Source of the DNA: Dermanyssus gallinae | Lineage: Eukaryota > Arthropoda > Arachnida > Mesostigmata > Dermanyssidae | Assembly (NCBI GenBank): GCA_003439945.1 | Contig: QVRM01004000.1 | Coordinates: 226,501-290,500, forward strand | Length of the DNA stretch: 64,000 nt | Reading direction: 5' to 3' | Part shown: piece by piece, positions 26,093 to 37,334 of the stretch | Position numbering within the stretch: position 1 is the stretch's first letter | Layout of the letters: each line of letters opens with the position of its first letter | Position numbers and translations under genes: made by a program | The notes under the pieces: model-generated | What the model saw: the letters and a program-made list of their open reading frames with translations, nothing else | Databases searched by the model: none | What the model was told of the DNA's origin: nothing

Positions 26093-26670
26093 TGTCAGGC
26101 AAATTTCGCCGCCCGCCGCAGGTAGTAAAGAAAAAGCCAGAGGCGACCAAACCGCCACGACGCCCTCGACGCGAAGCTCGCGAGTCTTGCCACACGTACC
26201 ACACGGCGGCATGACGAGCGGCAGAGCAGTGGGGCAGAGCAAATGGGGTTACGGTTGGCCCGTGTCGCCGCCCGGGGGCATCGACCTAACGTGGCCATGA
26301 ACGTGGCCGCGATGGCGATGCTGGCGACAAAGGTCCTGACACCACGATCGGAGGGAACGAATCGCCTAACCTGTTTTTCCATTTCGTCGACACTTAGCAT
26401 ATATAACGTTGACGGCAGGGGGTGGAGATGGTGGTGGTGGTGGTGGTAATGGTGGCTGGGGAGGCTGCCTAGGAAAGAACGCCTCGTTCGTAGCCGGTAG
26501 GCGGCACTTTTATCTCCCACCCAGATCGATTAAGGTAGGTGGTATTGGGGGTGTGGGGTTGGCTGTGGTGGCGGGGGCGGCGGTGGTGGTGGTGGAGGAG
26601 GAGGAAAAGCACTGTAGTACTCGTGGTCGCGCTGTTGCCCGGGTCTTTGTGCCCTTGGATTAGGTTTTGA
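26093..26670. promoter_or_regulatory. GC-rich island with GGT/GGC runs
   Basis: CpG-rich segment with GGTGGTGGTGG runs near 26429-26447 and 26583-26600. On the + strand a pyrimidine tract ending CATTCCTCAG (26091-26092) and CGCAGGTAG (26117-26125) would define a 29-bp micro-exon, which is only a formal possibility. A minus-strand first-exon candidate is listed separately. Confidence 0.3.
26297..26400 (-). CDS. Possible first coding exon with a hydrophobic segment
   Basis: On the minus strand an ATG at 26400-26398 (and a second at 26382-26380) starts a frame reading MLSVDEMEKQVRRFVPS, then a basic residue pair and a hydrophobic run TFVASIAIAATFMATLG. A charged N-terminus followed by one membrane-length segment is typical of the start of a membrane transporter or type II protein. 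TTAGGTCGAT after the hydrophobic run could be a weak donor; otherwise the frame stays open to 26095 with an Arg-rich tail. Family not recognised. The setting (CpG-rich island, ATG about 40 bases from a TATA-like TATATA near 26398-26405) is suggestive only. Confidence 0.25.
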
Positions 26671-27333
26671 CTGTCACGTCTATGCTATGCCTTCTGCAAA
26701 GTTACGGTCGTAGTCCTATTGTCGTTGTTGTCGGCGTCGTCGGTGGCGCGTGTCAAGCAATTGAATGCTTTACTGTTGCGTGACGACAATTTGGTCGAAA
26801 CTGCCTGACCTTTGAATTTCGTCGTTCTCGTCGTCGCCTTCGTCGAGCAGAAATGCAGAAGACGGTCGCGTTGACGTGGGAAACGATTCGATCACGCAGA
26901 CCATTGATTGTTGCTGCTAGTAAAATAAATAATGCTTTGAACTGTAAGAGCGGCCTGAGCGGTGTCAAGTTTCCGATCTCGGATATTTTAGATATCGGAT
27001 TTTATTTGCTCGTCAAATTAGAAAATAAGTAGAGAGAGACAGAGAGAGTACTACAATCAATAGACGCGCTTGCACAAATCGGACGATTAGAAGCGACCAT
27101 CGACGAGTAGGTCAACATCGACTCTGTGCTTCTGCACTCCGACTTAGAATTCGTCGTGCTGGAGAACCTTCTGAAATTGGTGATTGCAAACCGATGCCGT
27201 GCGGTAAAAACGACAACATCTCGACTACTGCAGACTGCTCCGTGCTCCATGATTTAAGTAATACACGGTATACGATGGTATAGGCTAACGTAGCCGTTTG
27301 GCGGGGGACGTATCATTACCACCTATTAGTACT
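26671..27333. other. Non-genic stretch
   Basis: No gene recognised; ordinary composition with a GTCGTTGTTGTCGGCGTCGTC patch near 26719-26740. Confidence 0.45.
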
Positions 27334-27945
27334 ACTACTAAAAGTAAAGTTTTCGGGCTAACCCTCAGCCAAGATTTAACGTCCACGGATCTGTTTTCAC
27401 ATTGCTTCATAAACGGACATGCCCCATCAATACAAATCGGTGCAACGGTGGGGCTCGAACCCGCGCACTTATCTAGTGTCTCCTCCGGTTGCGAGGTGCA
27501 GACTTAAGCCACCACGCCACCCGGGTCGACAATATTAGTATTACTAAAAGTAAAGTTTTTGGGCTGACCCTCAGCCGAGATTTAACGTCCACGGAACTGT
27601 TTTTACATTGCTTCATAGACGGACTACCCCCATAAATACAAATGGGTGCAACGGTGGGGCTCGAACCCGTGCACCCATCTAGTGTCTCCTCCGGTTGCGA
27701 GGTGCAGACTTAAGCCACCACGCCACCGGGCTCGACAATATTAGTACTACTAAAAGTAACGTTTTTGGGCTGACCCTCAGCCAAGATTTAACGTCCACGG
27801 ATCTGTTTTCACATTGCTTCATAAACGGACATGCCCCATCAATACAAATCGGTGCAACGGTGGGGCTCGAACCCGCGCACCTATCTAGTGTCTCCCCCGG
27901 TTGCGAGGTGCAGACTTAAGCCACCACGCCACCGGGCTCGACAAT
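27334..27945 (-). repeat. Three tandem copies of a tRNA-derived SINE (206-bp period)
   Basis: The anchor AAAGTAA occurs at 27341, 27547 and 27753, i.e. exactly 206 bases apart twice. Each copy carries, in this orientation, GGGGCTCGAACCCG (or ...CCCGTG), the reverse complement of an RNA polymerase III B box (GGTTCGAGCCCC), and a head ending CCACCACGCCACCGGG that resembles the 5' tRNA part. Copies are about 93-97 percent alike by eye, with copies 1 and 3 sharing more than either shares with 2. Short CTACTACTA/TAGTACTAC simple repeats join them. Single copies occur at 51.2 and 58.5 kb. Confidence 0.85.
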
Positions 27946-28949
27946 ATTAGTACTACTACTACAACAACTACTACTACTAGTTGATAGGCGCAAGGAGGGT
28001 GGTTCTTCCTGCTCGAAGGGACGCGTTGGCCACCGAAAGTCGGTATCGTGACTTGGTTTACTAGCAATTTGCGACTTCTCGTTCTCTATGCATTTGTCAG
28101 GCACGTACGTTAGAAGATAGTAAGTAACACCGTAGAGTTTGGCCATGTCCAAGAGTCCAAGTCAGCATGAACGCATAGACAGCTACATGCAGCTGGCTGC
28201 GTACCAGGACTTTCCTCGCTAAGTCTGCGATCTCTGTCCTTTCTGTCCACTTCATGACCGGCCTCTATCGGCTTCATTCACCATCAGACCCAAAGGCGGG
28301 CTATCTCAATGGGTGTCGAATCGGCTGTACCGGGCCTGTGTTGTCGAGACAATTGGAAGACAACTGCGCAATTTAACCTAACCGTGTCCGTTCAACATAC
28401 ATATGTTTGTGTTGTGTCGCTAATCTTGCCGAACTGAAAAATAAGCTTAGCACTGCCAAAGCGCTACTGTTTCCTATTTGAAAGCAGGACTAAAGGAAGC
28501 AGCAGTTTAACGAGTCCGAAATTGTCCGATGTATACAACCTAGCGGCACGCTTAGCAGTGTATCTACAAAAGAAAAAAATAAATAACTGCGACAGTGAAA
28601 TAGCAACAACAATTACAACAACAATCACAACAACAACCACGACGACGACCGTAACAACTACAACAGCAACGTCCGTACAACAACCGTAATAGTAAAAACG
28701 ACAAAGGCGAACGAAGCCAGTGCGGTACATTCGTTAGCTGACTAGTACCCCGTAGTACAGTAGTTTTACCCTGCTGCCTTGGGTAAGAGGCATAATGAGG
28801 AACTCTGTTTCTTTCGAATAGTAGTAGCAGAGTGGTAGTAAATGCGGCAAAAACGACCGCTGCCGCGTAGCAGAAATACCATTAGGCGACGCGACGACTT
28901 TCAAAGGAGTCAGAAGATCCGCTGAAGAAGACCTGCCGCGGGCGGGCTG
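27946..28949. other. Non-genic stretch with CAA-type simple repeats
   Basis: A CTACTACTA run at 27945-27979 and an ACAACAACA/ACGACGACG run at about 28604-28680. No gene seen. Confidence 0.5.
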
Positions 28950-30250
28950 AACAATGCCTTAGAGCAGTGCATTTCGAAACGAGGCCGAGGCGTCAACACA
29001 ACGCACGTACCGCAAACACGCTCTAGAGTTGTTGGTGACAACTCTTCCGGAAGCCGGAAGGACTGTTACCAAGATGCTGCTGCGGGCATGCATGTCGTTG
29101 TTGTTGTTGCTGTTGTTATTGTTGTTGTTCCTGTTGTTGATGCTGTTGTTGTTGTTGTTGCTGTTGTTGTTGACGTCGTTGTCGTTGCTGTGATAATCCT
29201 TGACTTTTCCTTCTTCATCGTTGCTAGCATAGCACGCGGCCGAGCCCACCGGTAAACCTCAGAGCAAAGAAAAACAGAAGGAAAACGTGCACAGCGAGCA
29301 CAAGCAGGTGTGCCTTCGTGTCCGACAATGTCGATGTGCTGCTTGCTCGTTGACGAAACGGAGCAGCACTCATATTGCGAAATTGACACACAGAAGAAGA
29401 GAGACAGGGTGCAAGATACAGAGAGGCATACACAGAGGGAGAAAGAAATAGAGACATACATACAGGGAGAGAGAGGCTTGCAGAGAGAGAGAAAGCGAGA
29501 GAGAGAGAGCGGGAAGCGCAATAAGAAAAGGGAAAAAAGTAAAACGCAACACCTTTGCTTATTGGACGCGCATCACCTCGAGCGGCCTGCGAACAACAAC
29601 AACAACGGATGGGCAGACGAATCCGTCGCCTAGAAAAGGAAAGCCTGTGAGGCGGATCAAAGCCGGAAATGAGCGTGTTGCTGTTGTTGTTGTCGTCGTC
29701 GTCGCCGCCGCGATTGCTACAGTTTTTGCGTTTGCAAGCTGCTAACACACACAGAAGAGCGGCGAGCGTGAGAGGGCGAGAGGTTGAGAGAGACACAGAG
29801 AGAGAGAGAGAGAGAGCGATAAACAGGAAAGAATGAATAGGTGTTTTCTTTTCTGGCTGAGCTCGTCGAATCGGCAGCAGTCGGATACGTCACTGGTGTG
29901 TTTGCCAATGCCGTGCAGTGGCGTTCGTAGCTGGTGTAAGCATGCGAGTCCAACTTCGGAAGTCGCTACCAGCGCTCCGAATGCCGCTCAGCCCGACGCA
30001 CGAGGAGCTAGCTCCCCTGGGCGGCTTACGCATGGACGGACGACTTTGTACTCAGTCGCTTTATACTCGGCTCGCTTCGCCGACGTTAGCCACACGTTCT
30101 CACGGCGGGATGTTCCCAGTCGGTAAGGAAGATTCGTCTTCGCGACGCATTCACGTGGCCCACGTCGCACGTATCCAGCCCGTTCCAACGCATTGCAAGT
30201 CAACGCAGCGATTCGACTTCCGAAAGCCTTGGAGTACACGTCTTAGGCTA
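28950..30250. promoter_or_regulatory. GC-rich, TTG- and GA-rich island
   Basis: (TTG)n with interruptions at about 29097-29175, GAGAGAGAGA tracts at about 29466-29510 and 29793-29816, GTCGTCGTCGTCGCC at about 29691-29708. Several very long frames are open on both strands, but they are made of Asn, Ser, Leu or Arg runs dictated by the repeats. A GTCGGTAAGGA donor-like site occurs near 30118-30128. It may be a promoter/5' UTR; the direction cannot be told. Confidence 0.3.
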
Positions 30251-30307
30251 TATGCCTGCAGAAGAGATGATTTACCTATTAAGTAATCGATTGATTAGTT
30301 GTTTAAT

Positions 30308-30338
<31 letters not shown>

Positions 30339-31528
30339 CTATATTTCAACGATTTATAATGTATATAAATATAATTTAGAAAAATATATATAATGATTCA
30401 CGACGTTACTGCTCCTCGACCTAGTTGCTCCTTCTGCGCGCCGTAGCCGCTCTAACGCTCATGCCCGTGAGGAAGTCCTGTCCGCCCCCTGGCGGGAAGG
30501 TCCGGGTCCATCCAGTCTCTCATAATTGTTTACTTGATTTATGTAATAATTGGCCATGTAAGGACAAAACTAATAGTGTCAAAAACCAAGGACCCAAAAA
30601 TCAAGTCGGTCAGACATCATACGGGACGATCTCATCATGTGCGCCATTTGGTAACGCGTTTCTCTCACGGCAGTCGTCGCTGAGGAGGTGTTCAACTCCA
30701 GCCTGGCACCTATCTATAGTTGTCATATCACAAGGCTTACAGACACAATATTTGGTTGAAGCGATTACCCTCTTAGTGGCACGCATGCCAACCTATTAGG
30801 CAAAGCAGTGAGTGATTCAATTGCAGGGCAGCCTTTCATCGGTCTGTTTGGATGGCGTTCAAAAACTTTAATGATGGGCCCCATTACTGAAGTTCTTGGA
30901 CGCAAAGTACATGTTTATGATTTGCTACATCAAAGCTACTATTCTAAAGTACGAAGAGAGAGAGAGAGTGTTGACATACTGGGCGATCTTTATCGAGTCT
31001 GGTCTATAGTTGGCAAAGTACGAGGTAAAGTCATGCAAAAAGACAAAATAGATAGCTAATTTTGTTGTCTCATATTTTTTAATGAGTCGTAGTGGAAATG
31101 CGCGTGCTATGCTATACATGGTTCACTTCCGGACCGTCGGCGTTGACGTATTTAGTGTCTCATCATAACGTTGTGCGTCCCGTTGTGTTCTCTGCTGACG
31201 TTTCAGGATGATACCGTCGGAATCTACCAATGATCCGGAGAAAGCCAGCCCCGTCGTTACTGCATAGAGTTCCTAGGGACTCGTCAGCCCGCTGCACACT
31301 CTACCGTTCAACGGCTCTAACCTCTCCACCTGTCGATGTAAGCCAGTGCTTGCTGAAGATAAGATCTCATATATATTTTTTTATGGGACCGTCTTCTCTG
31401 GACGGCAAATTTATTTAAGTTCAATAACTCTTCATTGAGCTTGAAATTTTCCATTATACATAAATTCAAACAATTATAACTATCCAGGTAATTTTGCAGA
31501 AAAGGCTATCGCCCGTGTCTGCAATATA

Positions 31529-31559
<31 letters not shown>

Positions 31560-32072
31560 GTATTAAAAAACAAGTTCTTTATATATATATATATATATAT
31601 ATATTTATACCTGGTAATTATCAATGCTTATCTCTCCGCGTTAACTTACACGGTGAGAGATAAGCATCTGTCGTTTCAAATACTTGTCCGTGTACGCCGG
31701 ATAAACGGCAATAAATGCCTGGACGAACTGGCTAGGAAACTCGCCCGCCCTTACGACCTGCACAAGGTAACGATCGTATCAACACGCCTCGTCACCGCGG
31801 CATTCGTACGGTAACAAGCGTTGAGGCTTACAATAAGCCGAAGCGAAGACTGAAATTTGACGCGGGGCGCTCACGAATAGTGCGCCCCGTGCAGCAGCAC
31901 CGACAAATTGGAAAAGAGAAGGCCACGGAAAAGATGAACTGACAAAACACCGAGGCGTGTACCAACAATTGGAACAAACAAGATGACAGGGCTAAAGGTT
32001 ATATATATTCACACACCCTTTAGCAGGGGGGCTTTATTGAGATCACAGAAGAAGGTTATCGCAAGTCGGCCT
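30251..32072. other. Non-genic stretch with TA tracts and a hairpin
   Basis: TA tracts at 30312-30344, 31523-31563 and 31579-31606. Frames at 30425-30799 and 30808-31059 (+) are open but unrecognised. A perfect hairpin lies at 31624-31667. Confidence 0.45.
31624..31667. repeat. Perfect 13-bp inverted repeat, 18-nt loop
   Basis: ATGCTTATCTCTC (31624-31636) and GAGAGATAAGCAT (31655-31667) are exact reverse complements. They lie about 20 bases right of a TA tract, which suggests an end of a fold-back element more than a host RNA. Confidence 0.9.
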
Positions 32073-32900
32073 TCAGGCGGCGGGTTGTACATGGTTAAGC
32101 TTACGGACTAAGCGCCATGCAAACATTTTGTTAACGATCGCTCTCCTGGCAATCATTTTAGCCTGGAGATTGATTCTCGAGCGAGTGTTTGTAGTATTCA
32201 TGTTAAAAAATCTTCCCGCTTGCTCGGGCCGTTTACATATGCGAGTAAACGTGCGTATGTCAATTCTATCTAACATTTCAACAATATTGTCGCATTTAAC
32301 ATCGTTTTCGCTAATGTTACAACGATATGCAACACGTTTAACAAACTTTTTATGAATACCGGCCAGTATCTTTTCATCACGAGAATAACCTAGATTCCAC
32401 ACAGGTGAGGCATATACCAAAATCGGGAGAACATATTGTTTATATAGCCTTACATACAGAGAGGGTTGTTTGATAACAAAAGAACGCAGAATCCAGTTCA
32501 TTCTCCTCGTAGCCGACGTTGCTACTTCTAGAATGTGAGGAGCATAGTTTAAATTGGATGCCGTTAACACACCTAGGTCTTTTATAGATCTTTTTGCAGT
32601 TAACTCCTTAGTGCCCAATGTATATATATGAGCAGGATTGTTGTGGCCAAAGTGAAGGACAGCACACTTATCCACCGACAGTTTAAGATCAAGTCATTTG
32701 CACCATTCTGTAAATTTGTCCAGTGTTCCTTGGAAAGAAACAATATGATTTACATTATCTACAGGTGTATACATTTTTACATCGTCAGCATATATCTTTA
32801 CCTGCACATGTGGAGGTATTATGTGTTTCATAGAGTCAGTATACAATATGTACATTAATGGTTGCGGCAGATATCTTGGACGGCCCAAAGGTTGATGCAC
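32073..32900 (-). mobile_element. CR1/L2-like LINE RT, best-preserved fragment
   Basis: The minus strand reads LMYILYTDS, then VKIYADDVKMY (catalytic YADD at about 32780-32795), a TEWCK segment interrupted by one TGA stop, then SVDKCAVLHFGHNN, SIKDLGVLTASNL, LYKQYVLPILVYASPVWN, KKFVKRVAY and a basic tail ending at 32073. This is the canonical order of palm motif C, motif D/E and thumb in CR1/L2/Jockey-type reverse transcriptases; KDLGV and YASPVW fit CR1/L2. Everything from the LYTDS box to the C-terminus is in one frame apart from the single stop, so the copy is young relative to the others here. The N-terminal endonuclease and motif A/B are missing or beyond recognition at 32900-33060. Confidence 0.88.
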
Positions 32901-33389
32901 TGCAGGTCAACAGAAGAAGCATCAAGCTCACACCGCCAAAGATTTTACAAACAACAACTCTCAAGTGCTTCAAGATTTGTGCCGAATAAACATTACCCGC
33001 CATTTAGATATCGATCGAGTTTTGCACAAAGCACTTCACGTAGAGGTCTCGGCTCAAAACCTTAACGCACTTCTCCACCTAACTGTGTTGTCAAGGGGAA
33101 ATGTGAACTGACTTTATCAGATAGACTACACCAGACTTTCTGTAAAATGTCTCCTGCAAAACGTAGAAAACGAAATGTGATCATTTTAAGAAATAATATG
33201 ATATATTTTTGAAAGAAGCACTTGCACACAAAACGTCCTTAATCGCTTGGCTCCATCATAAAGTGCTTTACCGCCCTACAGCGGAGTTTAAGTGGGAAAT
33301 AGTCGGGAATGTGGGAATAAGCGAAAGGCAGGACCGTTGAGAAACACAGCGAACACATCGCAGTTGAATGTATAGGCTACTACTTAATG
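32901..33389. other. Non-genic stretch
   Basis: No motif recognised; may contain unreadable upstream parts of the RT element. Confidence 0.4.
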
Positions 33390-33505
33390 TGCTTATTCTC
33401 TCTGCCAAATAGGTCAGTACACGACATCAGTGGGTGTCTTAGCGTCTGCACAGATCCACATCTACATGTTGTACAGGCCGGCAGCCGGTCTCAAGCATTT
33501 GTGGA
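33390..33505 (-). mobile_element. LINE ORF2 C-terminal zinc-finger remnant
   Basis: The minus strand reads PACTTCRCGSVQTLRHPLMSC, a CX2C...HX5C arrangement found at the C-terminal end of many LINE ORF2 proteins (after RT or RNase H). A stop sits just upstream in this frame, and no RT motif could be read nearby, so it is a small fragment of unknown clade. Confidence 0.4.
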
Positions 33506-36028
33506 AGCAACCGTGGACATTGGGCTGTGCCTAGAACGCTTCTAGCGATAATACTCATAGCGCCTGAAACGGCACGAGTGTAGTCGATGTCGTGATGTCG
33601 TTTTAGGGTCAAGTAATTAATCAAATTCGATCACATTTTATTTACTCTAATAAGCGAGTAGTACGGACGCTCATCGCCACTTCACCGAGTGTACCAAAGA
33701 AATGACACAGGCAAACTTCTTGAGGCCCTAAATGCCCCTGCACAAGCTCAGTATTCAAACCTGCTTGAAAAACCCTTACTGACAAAATGAGGATTCCTAT
33801 TCGCTGCTCCAGCGAACCAATAGGGGGGAAGCCATTTAAGCCGTGATTTGGCGCGATTTTAGCACCTATTAAGAACGGTAAAGTTTGACCAGTTCAGTTT
33901 CGCTGAATATAATCGCATAAAGGGTAACTACAGGAAATTAAAACCTAGAAAGAAAACAGCGTTTGAGATGAAGAAACAGAAAATATCATTATGGCCAGTG
34001 CTGGTAAGCCTTCATTCCGCTTATTAAAGAAGCCACTGCTTCCCAATCCACTGAAAATTAGCCAGGATTAAAGTCTGTACTTCAGAACAATATAGACAAA
34101 TCATTTAGCAACCTCCATAAACAGCGAATTATTGCAGCATGCGTATGTCGCTGGGAACGTGGATCCTCTTTTGTTAGGCATTGGTGGATGTAAACCAGAA
34201 TAAAACTTAATGCGTAAAGAGAAAGTTGCTTGATGTCATCATATTACAGGAACAAAGGCCCTTTCATTCTCATGAGCATTGTTTACAAGATACTGAGATC
34301 CGTCATGGTATATCGTTTACAGTGTCAAGTACCGCAAGTATGTGCTATCCAACGGGCAGTACGAATTCTCGCGCATTTAGTAGGCATATGTATAGCAATT
34401 TTATAAACATTCCACACAAGGTGTCATAATATTTGCGTAAACAGAGAGGTACGATAGCTCATGAAGTCAAGTCCTCATTGGACGCGGTGATTTGGAGTCT
34501 CACCTATTCAGAAGGCAAAACATTCTTCGAAAGTGCTACTTGTTATAGTGAGAACGCGCGTTCTGCGCGTCAAAGAGAAAAAACTCGCTTTTATATGAAT
34601 AGGTACCGCGGGGCGATCCGAGGCAGGTAGAAGTTACCCTATCCTTCGATCATTTGAGGTTATGCTTATGCATTTTCCGGTCGGATGCAGGAAATGGGGC
34701 ATGACTGCTTTCACGGATTCGAGCCTTACACTACTGGCCCACGCTTGCAGGTGGGTTTCCTGCACTGGTGTCCGTGTATGTGTACCGCAGTTAGTCCAGT
34801 GCAGTTAGTCCTCTACCGAACGCGGTAGAATAAGCGACGATGTGCCTGCAGGAAAAAGTATTTTTTCTCCAATCTGCATGATATTGTTTACAGGCCAAAA
34901 GGGGTGTTCCTTGGCCGGACTACACGTCGAAAAATGCATGTGCCCTTTAGAACCGTTGGCTGTTGAGTACCGCGTATGCTACGGGGTTCCCGTCTTCAAT
35001 TATTCGGGTGGATTTGCAGTAAAAGTATATCGTATGTGATCAATAATGTGTAGCCTTCAAACAGTTGTTATCCTGACATATGGAGCAAGCATGGGCCTCA
35101 GTGACAGGTTGTTGTTTGTTGCACTATTTGTGTGTCACATCAGTAGGTAGATCCTCGTTGTTAAACTGCACAAGAATATCGGCGCTGCAGGCGGGTTTCG
35201 AGTTCAATAATTGGACTCGCTTTACGAGCGTGCACTAAGAAATTAAAGCCTCTGCAGACTAACAGTCAACAATGGATCTGTAAGTTTTCACTTGCAGCAA
35301 ATGCGTCGTGGGCGCAGCAAATTACCTCGATTAGTACTGTGCTAGATTAGAGCCGAACGTTAGGAATTGCAATTATCCTTAACGTTTGACTGTTTTAAGA
35401 TAAGTCGCGGAGGCAGTCGCTGGATTGCCAATATTTCCTAAGTCCGTACGCCTCAATTACTAAACCAATTCGGCAACAAACAACGAAATAGACAATAGTT
35501 ATGCAAGCGTCAACAGTGTGCGACAAATCCCTCTGAATTCGTGTATTGAACGCTTGTTTGCTTAGTAACTAGCAAACTGCATACACATACACGCTCATAT
35601 ATATGTGCATCATGAAACAACGGCCCTAAGCCGTTCAAATTAGAAGATTGCATATTTATTGCAGACGTTCGAAGTTTATGTTTACAGAATTCGTTAGCAG
35701 TTCTCTTCTTTTCAATTATAAATGGGTGTTTAGAATCTGTGAAGTCCGCCTTTGCATCCGTCTAGGCGTCTATTTGTGACTATTGTTATTCTCAACGATA
35801 GACTACTTGGATACTTTTGGCAAGGGGCATCTAGTTAGCGAAAAGTCGATTATTAGTGGGCCTGCAACAAAGTAATATATATATATATATATATATATAT
35901 ATCCATTTGTTCGCTACTCAGTTGCACTTTCCAAGATATATACAAGATTACTGACGGCTTAAACTACAACGTTTAAAGGTATTGTAAGAATTGCTAACGC
36001 AATCGAAAATATATAAAATGACTTCTTA

Positions 36029-36030
<2 letters not shown>
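33506..36030. other. Non-genic stretch
   Basis: No coding or repeat family recognised. TA tract at 35874-35902. Confidence 0.5.
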
Positions 36031-36063
<33 letters not shown>

Positions 36064-36066
<3 letters not shown>

Positions 36067-37313
36067 GTTGATCCGTAAGTCTATTCGGATTTTTCACCCA
36101 TTGTTTAAGACACATGTCGTTAAAACGTAAAGTTTTTGAATGCTGTATTGCTTTGTTCAGACAAGCTCATATTATCCCTCTAGAAGGTGCCGTCCTGGCT
36201 TTCGAAATAATGGTCTATATACATTTAGCACCATCAAAATATTCAAGTTCTTTGCCATTAAGATCATTTGAAATAACCAAAATTCCCTTAATGTAAAAAA
36301 TATGATCGCATTACCATCGAAAAATATGGTGATGCGATAAAGCAAGGTGGAGACTATATGCAGGATGTGGCAAAATATCCCATCCATAATCAATGAAATG
36401 CTTGTTGGTGAGCAAATGTGTGTGCGGTCTTGAGTTGTCATGGTGAAAAGTCACTCCTCGTATGTTTGCCAATTCCGGCCGCTTTTGGTTAATTGTCCTT
36501 TTGAAATTGTTCCTGTTGTTGACAGTATTTTATCGTAATGACCGTCTCGTTTGGTTGTAACGACTCATACAATATCACCCCCTTCGTGTTCCACTAAACA
36601 CTTAACATCGCTTTTCTTGTATGGTGTCCAGGCTTTTTAGCCTCCTTCTACCCCTCTTGGCCCTTCTGCGGACAACGTTCTTATAGAGTGTCAATTTCTC
36701 ATCCCCTGTCACCATGGTGCAAAGAAAGGCGGCGACCCTTGTTTTTTTTTATGAGCTAATCGCGCATTAGCACACGTTCTTCAGTTGGCTATTACTGAGC
36801 TCGTGCGGCACCCATACATTCAACTTGCTGACAAATCCTTCGGCTGGTCCTTTAAACGTATGGTATGAATTGCGTATGGTGCGTCGAAAATGGCCACGAG
36901 ACAATGGCAGCAATAAGTGTGGGTTCCGTTCGACCACTGTTGTTAATGCGGCCGTGTCCACTTTCAAAGGGCGTCCGGATCGGTCTCGGTCACTAACGTC
37001 GAAGTCGCCGTTTTTAAATCGGATAAACCAATTTTGAACTGTTCTATCTGTTACTGTCTTTTCATCATACACTCTACATATCTTAGTTACGGCTTGGGTT
37101 GCATTATTTCCTCTCCGACAATAAAATAGCATTAAATGCCGAAAATGCGCATTTAACTCTGCCGTCTTCATTCGAGCGTTACAGTTCGCGTGAATTAGAT
37201 ATTCGAACACTGCTCCGCCAAGTAAATAAACAGCACTCTCCAAGTAGTTTTCATCCACGGGGCTGCGCAGTACGGCGCATACAACTTTTTGAAAGGAATT
37301 TTGGATCAACCCA
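36064..37313 (-). mobile_element. Mariner element A (Mos1/SETMAR-type transposase, inactivated)
   Basis: About 1.25 kb bounded by TA tracts; end motifs are TGTTGATCC on the left and GGATCAACCC on the right, short inverted-repeat ends. The minus strand begins (37190-36780) with ELNAHFRHLMLFYCRRGNNA, TVQNWFIRFKNGDFDV, SDRDRSGRPLKVD and WVPHELSNSQL, the tandem helix-turn-helix and linker of Mos1/Hsmar1-like transposases. Then VTGDEK (about 36694-36711, first catalytic Asp) and FHHDNSRPHT (36421-36447, second Asp) can be read. At the third catalytic position, where APSDYHLF is usual, the copy reads LSHHHIF, so Asp is lost. Several stops and frame changes separate these blocks. Non-functional, and from a different lineage than element B. 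Confidence 0.9.
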
Positions 37314-37334
37314 ATATATATATATATATATATA
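37313..37334. repeat. (TA)n tract between two mariners
   Basis: Only 20-22 bases of TA separate element A from element B, so both elements used this tract or its neighbours as TA target. Confidence 0.9.

Noticed and set aside
27334..27945. Functional tRNA genes suggested by the GGTTCGAGCCCC boxes
   Set aside because: The surrounding bases do not form a cloverleaf, and the same unit recurs at 51.2 and 58.5 kb with a target-site duplication, so it is a SINE.
27334..27945. CRISPR-like array (three regular repeats)
   Set aside because: The 206-bp units are repeats in full, with no short-repeat/unique-spacer alternation, and the DNA is eukaryotic.
29066..29796. 150-190-codon minus-strand frames including a Cys-containing leader-like stretch
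   Set aside because: The longest one begins at GTG with no ATG, and most of its length is translation of GA and TTG repeats.
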